A DNA stretch of 64,000 nt from Symbiodinium kawagutii (taxonomy: Eukaryota > Sar > Dinophyceae > Suessiales > Symbiodiniaceae): the NCBI GenBank assembly GCA_009767595.1, contig VSDK01022274.1, forward strand, positions 257,339 through 321,338. Direction: 5' to 3'. The position numbers and the translations under genes were made by a program. Of the stretch, positions 1 to 8,647 are shown piece by piece; position 1 is the first letter of the stretch, and the number at the start of each line of letters is the position of its first letter. The notes below the pieces were generated by a model, which saw only the letters and a list, made by a program, of their open reading frames with translations, was not told the origin of the DNA and ran no database searches.

Positions 1-538
1 CTTCCACTGGGCATCGGAAAAGCAGACCATGTGGGAAGGTGAAGCGACGGCTGTGGGCGAACCGGGGGCTCCAAGCGTTTGAATAGAGCTGGGCTTATTA
101 CATCAGCTTGGTTGGTCACCTCGAGCAATGTTTTTTGCTGCATCAATGTGTTGTTACCTCTTGGTTTTTTGGGGGAATGAGACAGGTTGTGGTAGACGAT
201 CTATAGGTTGGTGGTATGTGGACATATCTCGAGGTCAGATGAACCACTAGCAACCATCATGAACCATATATTTGCATGGACTTTACCATTAATCAACTAT
301 CATTACGACAATTTTATGACAATGATTCAGCAACCATTTAACCATCATTGGGTGTTTCTCAAAATGTGGGACCCCCCAAATCATCCAATGTTAACGGTAT
401 ATTTTTTTTGGCGGGGTTCCCATTATGAGAAACCATAACCATCATTTAGTTGGTTATTTCCCTACTAAACATCATTAGCAATAGTCATTGTTTCATTATT
501 TCATGGCAACCCTGCATTTTCATGAAGTATCCTTGAAT
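1..538. other. Non-coding flank left of the Copia element
   Basis: No supported gene. The stretch is AT-rich with CATTAACC-like tracts and one family B palindromic repeat at about 350-436, whose arms read GTGTTTCTCAAAAT and, on the right, ATGAGAAACC. Confidence 0.6.
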
Positions 539-543
539 GTATT
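539..543. repeat. Target-site duplication, left copy
   Basis: GTATT directly before the 5' LTR is repeated directly after the 3' LTR at 8643-8647. Five bases is the usual Copia integrase duplication. Confidence 0.93.
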
Positions 544-740
544 TGTCAGTTTTTCACCTGAAGCCACCATGGAACCATGGTATCTGTATCCACCTGCACC
601 TTTTGTCTCAATTCCCATTTCCAGCAGGGAGGGTCAACGACACCGCCACGTGCTATGGAAAAGGCAGACTTCGTGCGCTGCACTTGCTGACTCGTTGCAA
701 ACCTAGTGTGTTGCATTCCCAAGGGCCCTATCCAGCTACA
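544..740 (+). repeat. 5' LTR of the Copia element
   Basis: It begins TGTCAGTTTTTCACC and ends CCCTATCCAGCTACA. At 197 bp it is short for a Copia LTR. It matches 8446-8642 at 195 of 197 positions. Promoter and polyadenylation signals should lie inside it, but I cannot recognise any. Confidence 0.95.
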
Positions 741-741
741 T

Positions 742-757
742 TGGTAGCGGAGCGGGT
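742..757 (+). promoter_or_regulatory. Primer-binding site, initiator-tRNA type
   Basis: TGGTAGCGGAGCGGGT starts two bases after the 5' LTR. Eukaryotic elements primed by initiator Met tRNA carry a PBS starting TGGTAGC or TGGTATC followed by GAG at nearly this spacing. This is therefore the likely minus-strand priming site. The exact tRNA cannot be confirmed because no tRNA gene is present here. Confidence 0.7.
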
Positions 758-834
758 CACCGTTCCACCACTGCGCACCCACCAGGCAATCTACACCACC
801 TTCACTTTCACTTTACTACCACCACGAACCTTAG

Positions 835-962
835 CAGTTCTCTTTGCGGAGCTCTACTTCGCACTTTGAGCAGTGCTTCTTGACGAGGTCTACTTCGCAC
901 TTTGAGCAGTGCTTCTTGTGGATTTCTACCTCGATAGCAGTGCTCCTTGCGGAGGACTACCT
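835..962 (+). repeat. Imperfect threefold tandem repeat in the gag leader
   Basis: A unit of about 35-40 bases containing CTACTTCGCACTTTGAGCAG and TGCTTCTTG is repeated about three times with drift, ending just before the gag ATG at 968. It belongs to the untranslated leader. A packaging or translation role is possible but not shown. Confidence 0.6.
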
Positions 963-967
963 CGACT

Positions 968-3900
968 ATGGCGTCTGCATCTAGCACGGCCGCCACGGAC
1001 TACCAGCAGTCCACCAGAGACAACTTGATCCCTGTGTTCGACGGCAACCAGAGCAACTACAAAGAGTGGCGCAAACGCATTTCCATCTATGCCAAGAAGA
1101 TGGAGATCGCAAAGCGCTCAGGAGAAGCAGTTCTGAACGTCCTTGGAAGCCTCCAAGGCGTGGCATGGAAGCTGCTCGAAGACTACGACATCAACGAGGC
1201 CGAGAAGCCCGATGCCATGAACAAGATTCTGGACACCTTGGACAAGGCCTTTCAGTATGACTCCAAGGTGGAGTTACCTGCGGACTTCTCTGCCTACTTT
1301 GAATCACCTGGACGACGACCTGGACAGACCTTGCTGCAGTTCGTCACGGACCATGAAGAACGCCTCCGGAACCTAGCTCGACACAGTGTGACGTTGCCAA
1401 AGGAAGTGCAAGGATGGTACCTCCTTGCGAAGGCCAACATCACCAAGGAGCAGAAGCAGATGGTCATGACACAAGCCAACTCCCTGGAGCGCACCAAAGT
1501 ACAACAAGCGCTGTACTCCATCCTTGGACAGGACTTCAAGGCTGGCTCCAGTGCTGCTGCTGCCGCTAGCCGATGGCAGAATCGCTCCACCGGCAAGGGT
1601 CGTGGCTACTACTCCTATGATCCCCAACCTGAGGAAGATCCTGATCCCTTCGAAGATGATGCTGCCTTCTTCCAGTATGAGGAAGAGCAATGGGAGGATT
1701 GGGCCGAGAATGACTTTGACGATACCGCTGCCCACTACCAGAATGAGTGGGCAGACGATGAGGAGCTGGAGGACCCCGAGTTCGACGTCGACGAGTACGA
1801 TGAATGCTATGCCACCTATGTGGATGCTCGTCGCCGGTTCAATGACCTGAAGATGGCTCGAGGTTTTCTACCAGTTGTGGCCTTGGACCCCAGCACCTCT
1901 CATGTACAACCGCCCATCAACCCAAGCCAGAAGGGACCCGGAAAGGGCAAAGGAAAGAGAGGAAAAGGCAAGGGGAATGGCAAGAACCTCTACAAGTACA
2001 CCAAGCCCCCTCCCAAGCAAGCTGGTCCACATGGCCGAGCTCGCTCAGCATTGGCACCTTCTTGCGTGCGATGTGGCTCTTCAAATCATCGCACTGCCCA
2101 ATGCACACAAGGACAACCGACATCGAAGACGTCGCACGCCAATCCCAACAAGAAGCAGGCCGTTGAAGGCGTTGCCTCCAAAGCCAACTTCCTCGAGGAG
2201 GGCATGGTCATCTTCGAGGACTCCACCGGTGCACAACGAGTTGATTGTGCTATGATGGACCCAGGAGCCTCCTCGTTTCTCATGGGTTTTGGACCATTCC
2301 TTCGCTATGTGGACCACCTGGACAAGCTTGGATTCCCTACCTCGGAGATTGTCCTCAAGAAGGCTGATCGCATTTTCCACTTTGGAGGAGATCACAAGGC
2401 CATCAGCCATTGGACGGTTCACTTGCCCGTCTTCGTGAACCACGACTATGGTTGGATCCAAGCCTTTCTGTTGAAGGGTGAGACTCCTATGTTGCTTGGA
2501 AGGCCCATTTCAAAGGCCCTTGGTATGACCGTGGACTTCTCCTTGGAACGTATCAAGTACCAGGACGGAGAGTGGCAGCCAGCCACCATGGGACGACATG
2601 AGGAGTACCTCATTCCTTTGACTCAACACTATGACCCAGCACTTCTCACTGATGGACCCAGCTTCGACCTGATCTTGGAATCCGAAGATGGCCCCAACTA
2701 CAACCTGGAGGACTTCAAGATGACTGAGGGTGTCTTCACAGCCAACGACTTCAACGTAGACGATGGCATCATTGTGAAGAACAAGAAGATGAAGTCCCTT
2801 CACAACTCGGTCCTCACCGAGATCAACGCCCTTCAGGCCTACATCACCCAGACCTTGCAGACCTTGGACAAACCACGCCAACGAGTTCTATGGGAGGTCT
2901 ATGTGGGCAGTGGGCGAACTTCGCAGCTGGCAGAGACCATGGGCATGGATGTTAGGGTGTTCAGTCTTGAGGAAGGATGGAACTTCTCCCTGAAGTCCCA
3001 CCAAGAAGCCTTCATGCGACTGGTTGAGGAAGAGATGCCGGATGAGATCTACATGTCTCCATCTTGCGGACCTTGGAGCCGGATGCAAAACATCTCGGCC
3101 ACCAGTCCTGAACGACAAGAACGACTATGTGGGCTTCGCACTTGGCACCACCGAGTGCATTTGCGATTCTGCAGTCGAGTGTATCAACACCAGCTTCGAG
3201 AAGGCCGACATGCTCACATCGAACAACCAACTTCAGCCTTATCCTGGAAAACAGCTGCCTTTCGAGTACTACCAGGACACCGAGCTCGCTTCGACCAATG
3301 TCGCTATGGAGCTGTGTGTCCAGATCCTCATGGAGTATGGCTGCCAGTCCGGAAAGACACCACCATCCTCACCACGAAGCAGAGTGTTGCTCAAGCTATG
3401 TCCCTGCGTTGCGAAGGACAACATCAACACTGCCGCCTGGAGAGCAACATGCCAGGCTATGGATGCTCACGTACATCCTTCATGGAGAACTACCAGCCGG
3501 CTTTGGCAACTTCGCTGGCAACGGCCCTGAGCACTCCAGAACATCCACATCCCTGGGAATGTGGCTATGCAGTTCAGGAGATAAAGGAGTACTCTGGCAA
3601 GCTCATTGACCTCACCGTGGAGGGCAAGGCTGAAGCACTACGTGTGGTGCAGAAGCTGCATCGCAACATGGGTCATCCATCAACTCAGTCTTTGGTGGAA
3701 TTACTCAACAGCAGAGGAGCAGGCGATGCAGTGCTTCAAGTGGCAGGCTCCTACATATGTGCTGCGTGCCAGCGCTACAAGAAACCCAACAAGGAGTCCC
3801 CTGCCGTTCTCAGTGAGCTCAAGCACTTCAATCAACGAATCCAGGCCGATGTCTTCTGGATCAAGCTGGCAGAGGACAAGTACCCGGTGCTCTCCATCGT

Positions 3901-4210
3901 TTGTGCCTTCACCAAGTACCAGGTGGCAACCCTGCTCAAAGATGAGCGCACTGAGTCCCTGATTGCTGGACTCGAACGAGCTTGGATTGCACACTTTGGT
4001 GTTCCTCCTGAGTTGTTGACCGACGAAGGACGAGGATGGCTCTCCGACACCATGACTGCATGGACCGACAACCTGTCCATCAAGCACCATGTCTCGCCAG
4101 GCGAGGCACATACCAGGTTGAGTCTGGTAGAGAGACGGCATGCCATCCTTCGCAAAGCAGTGGAAGTGTACATGGAAGATCTTGGACTTTCAGGGCCCGA
4201 TGGACTTTGA
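968..4210 (+). CDS. Copia Gag-protease-(methyltransferase-like)-integrase polyprotein, 5' part
   Basis: The frame is open from 947, but the first ATG is 968. Residue numbers count from that ATG. Gag covers roughly residues 1-365 and holds a very acidic stretch and a Lys/Gly-rich stretch. A CCHC zinc knuckle (C-x2-C-x4-H-x4-C) follows at 366-379. An aspartic protease centred on DPGASS has its Asp at 431. Residues about 640-760 look like a methyltransferase-like module with EVYVGSGRTS, SPSCGPWS (697-704) and IEQPTSALSW (751-760). The integrase zinc motif runs from HRNMGH (898) to CAAC (931-934), and the catalytic triad is D961, D1019, E1055, which is exactly DD35E spacing. The frame ends at TGA 4208-4210, inside the end of integrase, and continues in the same frame downstream. 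RNA would be packaged by Gag in the cytoplasm, and integrase acts in the nucleus. Confidence 0.9.
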   Translation: MASASSTAATDYQQSTRDNLIPVFDGNQSNYKEWRKRISIYAKKMEIAKRSGEAVLNVLGSLQGVAWKLLEDYDINEAEKPDAMNKILDTLDKAFQYDSKVELPADFSAYFESPGRRPGQTLLQFVTDHEERLRNLARHSVTLPKEVQGWYLLAKANITKEQKQMVMTQANSLERTKVQQALYSILGQDFKAGSSAAAAASRWQNRSTGKGRGYYSYDPQPEEDPDPFEDDAAFFQYEEEQWEDWAENDFDDTAAHYQNEWADDEELEDPEFDVDEYDECYATYVDARRRFNDLKMARGFLPVVALDPSTSHVQPPINPSQKGPGKGKGKRGKGKGNGKNLYKYTKPPPKQAGPHGRARSALAPSCVRCGSSNHRTAQCTQGQPTSKTSHANPNKKQAVEGVASKANFLEEGMVIFEDSTGAQRVDCAMMDPGASSFLMGFGPFLRYVDHLDKLGFPTSEIVLKKADRIFHFGGDHKAISHWTVHLPVFVNHDYGWIQAFLLKGETPMLLGRPISKALGMTVDFSLERIKYQDGEWQPATMGRHEEYLIPLTQHYDPALLTDGPSFDLILESEDGPNYNLEDFKMTEGVFTANDFNVDDGIIVKNKKMKSLHNSVLTEINALQAYITQTLQTLDKPRQRVLWEVYVGSGRTSQLAETMGMDVRVFSLEEGWNFSLKSHQEAFMRLVEEEMPDEIYMSPSCGPWSRMQNISATSPERQERLCGLRTWHHRVHLRFCSRVYQHQLREGRHAHIEQPTSALSWKTAAFRVLPGHRARFDQCRYGAVCPDPHGVWLPVRKDTTILTTKQSVAQAMSLRCEGQHQHCRLESNMPGYGCSRTSFMENYQPALATSLATALSTPEHPHPWECGYAVQEIKEYSGKLIDLTVEGKAEALRVVQKLHRNMGHPSTQSLVELLNSRGAGDAVLQVAGSYICAACQRYKKPNKESPAVLSELKHFNQRIQADVFWIKLAEDKYPVLSIVCAFTKYQVATLLKDERTESLIAGLERAWIAHFGVPPELLTDEGRGWLSDTMTAWTDNLSIKHHVSPGEAHTRLSLVERRHAILRKAVEVYMEDLGLSGPDGL

Positions 4211-7200
4211 CAAGCCCTGGTGTACGTACTTCCACAACTCAACAACCAAGCCACAGTTGCTGGCTACTCCCCCACTCAATGGGTGCTCGGGTACCAACCA
4301 TCAACCCCAGGCTTGCTGACCTCAGACGAGATCACACCTGTTCACCTTGGAGGTGGTCACAACTTCGAGGAAACACTCCAGATGAGGAACGCCGCCAAGG
4401 TTGCCATCATGAAGGCAGAGACGGATCGCAAGCTGCGAAGAGCACTCCTTCGACGTTATGCTGGTACGAATCAACCACTGGCCGTTGGACAAGTTTGCTA
4501 CTACTGGCGAGATGCTCAACAAGCAGACCTCGTGAAGATCAGGTGGAAAGGACCAGCCAAGGTCCTGATGGTTGAGAGTGACGAGTCCGGCAAGCCATCG
4601 ACGTACTGGATTTGCCACAAGACACAACTTCTTCGATGTGCCCCACATCATGTTCGACCGGACTTTCATCAACTCTCCACCAATTCCCTGGACAACCTGA
4701 ATGAGGCCAAGCAGATTGTGTCCACCTTGAGATCACGTGGAGTGACTCGCTGTCTTGACTTGCGACAGCTCAACAAGCACAACATCGACGACGTCGAGGA
4801 AGACGAGGAGATCTTCTCTGACGATGATGCTCAACATGAGTCCAAGCGACGTCGACTTGACGTGCATGATGGTGACACGGACTACTCACCATCTTTCGCT
4901 GATGGAGCAGAAGGCAATGGTCAGGGTGATTTGGATTTTGTCCCTGGACTTACGGACACACCACCCTCTGAGAACTTGGACATGCCAGAGGCACCACCAC
5001 CACTGCCTACGGCCACTACCACAGACGTCACATCACCAGATGTAGCTCCATCACACATGTCAGATGAACCTTCGGAGGAACCGGAACCACCAGCTATGGA
5101 TGAAACCACAGCAGAGCGATTTGCTCCAGGACCACCTGATGAGACCTTCGAACAACGACGTCGCCGAGTTGATCAGACTCTCTCCTTTGGACCACTACGA
5201 CCTGGCAGGAGTCATGGCGTTTCCAACCCCTATGACAAGAACAAGCAGAAGGAGGAGACCCCGAACGAGGAGAGTGCAGAGTTTGCCTTCCACATCGATG
5301 ACCTCGATACAACGGGTCTCCCTGAGGACTGGTGCTTCAACGCAAAGTCCCAGTATCTGGAGATGAAGCAGGGCACCCGCCTCCGTGACTTCTGGGAAGT
5401 GAAGGCTGGATGTTTGATTAGACATCACACCCACCAACGCAGAGGACGTTTTGATCCAACTGGACTTCAGGATCTACCTCTGCCGGTGAGCCAACTTGAT
5501 GATGTTCGCGTCACTGTCTATCAGACCAAGGAGGGCGAGTATCGCTCCTCCACAGATGACTTCAAGGGAACCAACCCTTCAGTGCGACAACATCATCCTC
5601 TACCATCAAAGTGGTTTGGCAAGACTATCTTCCAGATCAAGGCAGACACTCGTCGTGAGCTGGGTATGGTAGCCACAGCTTCGGACTCAACATCCATTCC
5701 TCGAACTGCTCGACAGGTTGCCAAGGACATCAAGGTCAAGCAACAGCGGCAGTACAAGAAGGACAAGAGCAAGAATGACCTCAATGAGAAACGCCTCACA
5801 CCCGAGGAGAAGCACCTCTTTTACCTTGCTAAGATCAAGGAGCTCCAATCCTTCTTCGAGAATGGAGTGTGGGAATTTTCCACGGTCCATGAAGCTGAGG
5901 CCTCCAGGACACTTACCAGCCGAATGCTGTTGAAGTGGTCACGTAACACCGATGGAACTCCGAGGGCGAAAGCTCGCCTGGTTGTTCGTGGCTACAACGA
6001 CGTGGATGCCTTGAACGGACAGCTGGAAACAGCTAGCCCAACCACCTCTCGACTTGGAAGATCACTCCTGCTCCCCATCAGTGCCAACCTCAAATGGAAA
6101 GGCTGGTCAGCTGATGTGCAGACAGCATTTCTCCAAGGACTGCCTCAACAGAGACAGTTGTGGTTGAAGCTCCCTGCAGATGCCTTGGAGATCCTTGGCG
6201 CCACCGCTGACACTAGGATGCTGCTGAGGAAACCAGTCTACGGACAACTTGATGCACCACGCAGGTGGTACCTTGAAGCATGCCGAAGATTGAGAAGCCT
6301 TGGCTGGGTCCAACATAAACTGGATCCATGCGTGTTCACGCTCTACGAGGACACCACCAAGGATCGGCCTCCTCAACTTTGTGGAATGCTTTGTCTACAT
6401 GTAGCCGACCTACTTGGAGCAGGGGATCCCAACAGCACCAAGTATCAAGCTGCCGAGAAAGCTCTACGACAAACCTTCGACTTTCGAACGTGGGATGAAG
6501 ATACCAAGACCTTGGAATACTGTGGAGTACACCTTGAGAGGGAGAACAACACCTGGCTGGTGAACCAACTCAACTTCATCAAGAAGATCAAGCCCATCAC
6601 CATTCATCGCGGTCGAGACCCCGAGGATGAGATGAACGAGCACGACAGGTCTCAACTACGAGCCCTTTTGGGCTCACTACAATGGCCAGCTGTTCAGTCA
6701 GCTCCACACCTTCAGGCAAGCACCAGCTTGATCAGTGGTCAGCAGAAGACCGGAAAGCTCAGATGCATCACCGAGTGCAACCAGCTCCTCCAGTTGGCCA
6801 AGAACAATGCTGACATCAAGCTGCGCTATGAACCCTTTGACATCGAATCCCTGGACAACCTCCGACTGGTCATCATGTTCGATGCTGCCCATGGAGTGCG
6901 TGATGACAACACTTCACAGGGCGGTTACTTTGCCGTTCTCGTGCCCAAGAACGCCTTCCAAGAGGAGACCAGTTACCACTGGATTGACTGGAGAAGCTTC
7001 AAGCTTCCCAGAGTTGCCAGAAGCAGTTTGAGTGCTGAAGCACAAGCTGCTGGACAAGCCTCCGACGTGGCGGGCTACATATGTCGATTCTGGGAGTTTC
7101 TGCTGCAACCTTCGATTCAACTCCGAGAATGCCTCGAGGAACCCTCAACGTTGCAGCCCTGTTTGATCACAGACGCAAAGGCACTCTACGACAGCTACCA

Positions 7201-8407
7201 CAAAGAAGGTGCCTCCGACTCAAAGGTCGACAAGCGTACCAGCTTGGAGATCAGGGTTGTGAAGGAACAAACCCAGTCTTTGGGAGGACAGTTGCGATGG
7301 ATGTCCTCAGAACGGCAATTCGCCGATGGACTCACGAAGCTGTCCAGGAGCTTGTTGGCAGAACGACTACGATACCACAGGATCAAGTTCGTTTGGGATC
7401 CCACCTATGTCAGTGCAAAGAAGAAAGACGCTGCTGCTCGACAACAGAGCCGCAACGAGTTCACCTCGAAGAAGAAGGTTCGTACAACCAACACACAACA
7501 CCACAACAACCACAAACTCAACACCACTACCACCAACAGCATCCCTGAGGACGAAGAGGTCATTGTCGATGAGGACATGGACATCGATGTGACCATGGAT
7601 CAGAATGACTTGGTCCCTGAAGATGAGGCCACTACACCAGAGACCTACGCGCACGCAGGTTCTAGCATGTGCTCGGGGAACAAGAACACCGCTTTTGTGG
7701 GTTTCCTGACCTTCTTCTCACAGATCAAGGCCACCATGGCTCGACCCGAGGACGATGCCAACCAAGAGTCTACAGGGCTACATTGGCTCCTGATGGGACT
7801 CCTCGCAGTGTTGATGATCACTGCTGCATACCTCCTTGGACGAAGACATGGCCAAGCCCGTGGTCAAGAAGAAGTTGAACGTGCTGAAGCCGCAGAGCGA
7901 CGAGCACTACTCCAACGAGACCGACATCTTGTCGGATCAGGTGAGTTGGCCTACGAGTTGGACCAGGTCACCCGCCAACTTCGAGAAACCGAAGAAGGAA
8001 GTCGAACCCTTCATGCATACCTCGACCGCACTCACCAGACCATGAACCAGATCAGAGACACCCGGGATCAACTTCATCGTGATCTGAGTGTGTTTGTACA
8101 GGCTACTGATGCCTGTGCCACTTTTCTCCGCCAACACATGCAACATTGTTGGTCACGTGGAGATTTGGTGGCGATGGTGACTGCAGATCCCGACATCACA
8201 CAGGAAGACATCATGGTCGAGGAGGATGACCTTTTGTTCCACTGCAAGCATGACTGCCCAATAGTACGGAATAGCCGTAACTATCGAGAACTCGAATGCT
8301 GCCAACACTGCTTCGGAGGACCTACTCCGACCAGCGTGGAGTCAGTTGCTGAACATCTTGAAGCTGTTCTCGAGCAGCATGGCGACAATGCAGTGCAGTT
8401 GCTTTAG
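4211..8407 (+). CDS. Copia polyprotein, 3' part: integrase end, reverse transcriptase, RNase H, membrane/coiled-coil tail
   Basis: This is in frame with the preceding part, and no ATG is needed if the TGA was once a sense codon. Numbering starts at 4211. The integrase C-terminus comes first (LGYQPSTPG region, then a YYWRDAQ-type barrel), followed by an acidic linker. RT covers about 540-850: PRAKARLVVRGYND, motif A DVQTAFLQG with Asp 635, YGQLDAPRRWY, and a catalytic box reading HVADLLGAGD. The usual first Asp of that box is Ala 732, while Asp 733 remains. RNase H carries D891, E943, D988 and the ADGLTK motif (D1039). Beyond it is an unusual tail of about 280 residues with an acidic stretch, a hydrophobic helix at 1190-1210, a coiled coil to about 1290, and a Cys/His-rich patch near 1343-1365. 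Normal function is reverse transcription in cytoplasmic particles. The Ala in the active box argues against activity here. Confidence 0.9.
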   Translation, partial: QALVYVLPQLNNQATVAGYSPTQWVLGYQPSTPGLLTSDEITPVHLGGGHNFEETLQMRNAAKVAIMKAETDRKLRRALLRRYAGTNQPLAVGQVCYYWRDAQQADLVKIRWKGPAKVLMVESDESGKPSTYWICHKTQLLRCAPHHVRPDFHQLSTNSLDNLNEAKQIVSTLRSRGVTRCLDLRQLNKHNIDDVEEDEEIFSDDDAQHESKRRRLDVHDGDTDYSPSFADGAEGNGQGDLDFVPGLTDTPPSENLDMPEAPPPLPTATTTDVTSPDVAPSHMSDEPSEEPEPPAMDETTAERFAPGPPDETFEQRRRRVDQTLSFGPLRPGRSHGVSNPYDKNKQKEETPNEESAEFAFHIDDLDTTGLPEDWCFNAKSQYLEMKQGTRLRDFWEVKAGCLIRHHTHQRRGRFDPTGLQDLPLPVSQLDDVRVTVYQTKEGEYRSSTDDFKGTNPSVRQHHPLPSKWFGKTIFQIKADTRRELGMVATASDSTSIPRTARQVAKDIKVKQQRQYKKDKSKNDLNEKRLTPEEKHLFYLAKIKELQSFFENGVWEFSTVHEAEASRTLTSRMLLKWSRNTDGTPRAKARLVVRGYNDVDALNGQLETASPTTSRLGRSLLLPISANLKWKGWSADVQTAFLQGLPQQRQLWLKLPADALEILGATADTRMLLRKPVYGQLDAPRRWYLEACRRLRSLGWVQHKLDPCVFTLYEDTTKDRPPQLCGMLCLHVADLLGAGDPNSTKYQAAEKALRQTFDFRTWDEDTKTLEYCGVHLERENNTWLVNQLNFIKKIKPITIHRGRDPEDEMNEHDRSQLRALLGSLQWPAVQSAPHLQASTSLISGQQKTGKLRCITECNQLLQLAKNNADIKLRYEPFDIESLDNLRLVIMFDAAHGVRDDNTSQGGYFAVLVPKNAFQEETSYHWIDWRSFKLPRVARSSLSAEAQAAGQASDVAGYICRFWEFLLQPSIQLRECLEEPSTLQPCLITDAKALYDSYHKEGASDSKVDKRTSLEIRVVKEQTQSLGGQLRWMSSERQFADGLTKLSRSLLAERLRYHRIKFVWDPTYVSAKKKDAAARQQSRNEFTSKKKVRTTNTQHHNNHKLNTTTTNSIPEDEEVIVDEDMDIDVTMDQNDLVPEDEATTPETYAHAGSSMCSGNKNTAFVGFLTFFSQIKATMARPEDDANQESTGLHWLLMGLLAVLMITAAYLLGRRHGQARGQEEVERAEAAERRALLQRDRHLVGSGELAYELDQVTRQLRETEEGSRTLHAYLDRTHQTMNQIRDTRDQLHRDLSVFVQATDACATFLRQHMQHCWSRGDLVAMVTADPDITQEDIMVEEDDLLFHCKHDCPIVRNSRNYRELECCQHCFGGPTPTSVESVAEHLEAVLEQHGDNAVQLL

Positions 8408-8418
8408 CCATTTTGGCT
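8405..8418 (+). promoter_or_regulatory. Match to the dinoflagellate spliced-leader core
   Basis: TAGCCATTTTGGCT overlaps the polyprotein stop codon TAG. The dinoflagellate spliced leader contains GTAGCCATTTTGGCTCAAG, so 14 consecutive bases match, and the match ends before CAAG. It may be a spliced-leader relic or chance. The motif is itself a small inverted repeat. Confidence 0.35.
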
Positions 8419-8445
8419 GACCTGACCGAGGTCAATAACGGCCCG

Positions 8446-8642
8446 TGTCAGTTTTTCACCTGAAGCCACCATGGAACCATGGTATTTGTATCCACCTGCA
8501 CCTTTTGTCTCAATTCCCATTTCCAGCAGGGAGGGTCAACGACACCGCCACGTGCTATGGAAAAGGCAGACTTCGTGTGCTGCACTTGCTGACTCGTTGC
8601 AAACCTAGTGTGTTGCATTCCCAAGGGCCCTATCCAGCTACA
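8446..8642 (+). repeat. 3' LTR of the Copia element
   Basis: Near-identical to 544-740, with T at 8486 and 8578 where the 5' copy has C. The segment before it (8419-8445) is not a clear polypurine tract, so the plus-strand priming site is not obvious. Confidence 0.95.
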
Positions 8643-8647
8643 GTATT
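8643..8647. repeat. Target-site duplication, right copy
   Basis: GTATT, identical to 539-543. Confidence 0.93.

Larger units (their letters stand above)
544..8642 (+). mobile_element. Full-length Ty1/Copia LTR retrotransposon
   Basis: The element has two 197-bp LTRs, each starting TG and ending CA, flanked by the 5-bp direct repeat GTATT. Inside are a primer-binding site, a gag-protease-integrase frame and an RT-RNase H frame. Integrase precedes RT, the order that defines Copia (Pseudoviridae-type) elements. The LTRs differ at only two positions (C584/T8486 and C676/T8578), so the insertion is recent. The two coding parts share one reading frame and are separated only by a TGA at 4208-4210. 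The copy probably cannot move by itself because of that stop and an altered RT catalytic box. Confidence 0.95.

Noticed and set aside
2081-2461. Minus-strand and shifted-frame open reading frames across the Copia element (many of 100-190 residues)
   Set aside because: Shadows of the long polyprotein frame, which has conserved motifs throughout.
3024-3609. Alternative-frame segments over 3024-3609 as evidence of a frameshift in the Copia polyprotein
   Set aside because: The main frame stays open and keeps IEQPTSALSW and the integrase motifs, so a frameshift is not needed.
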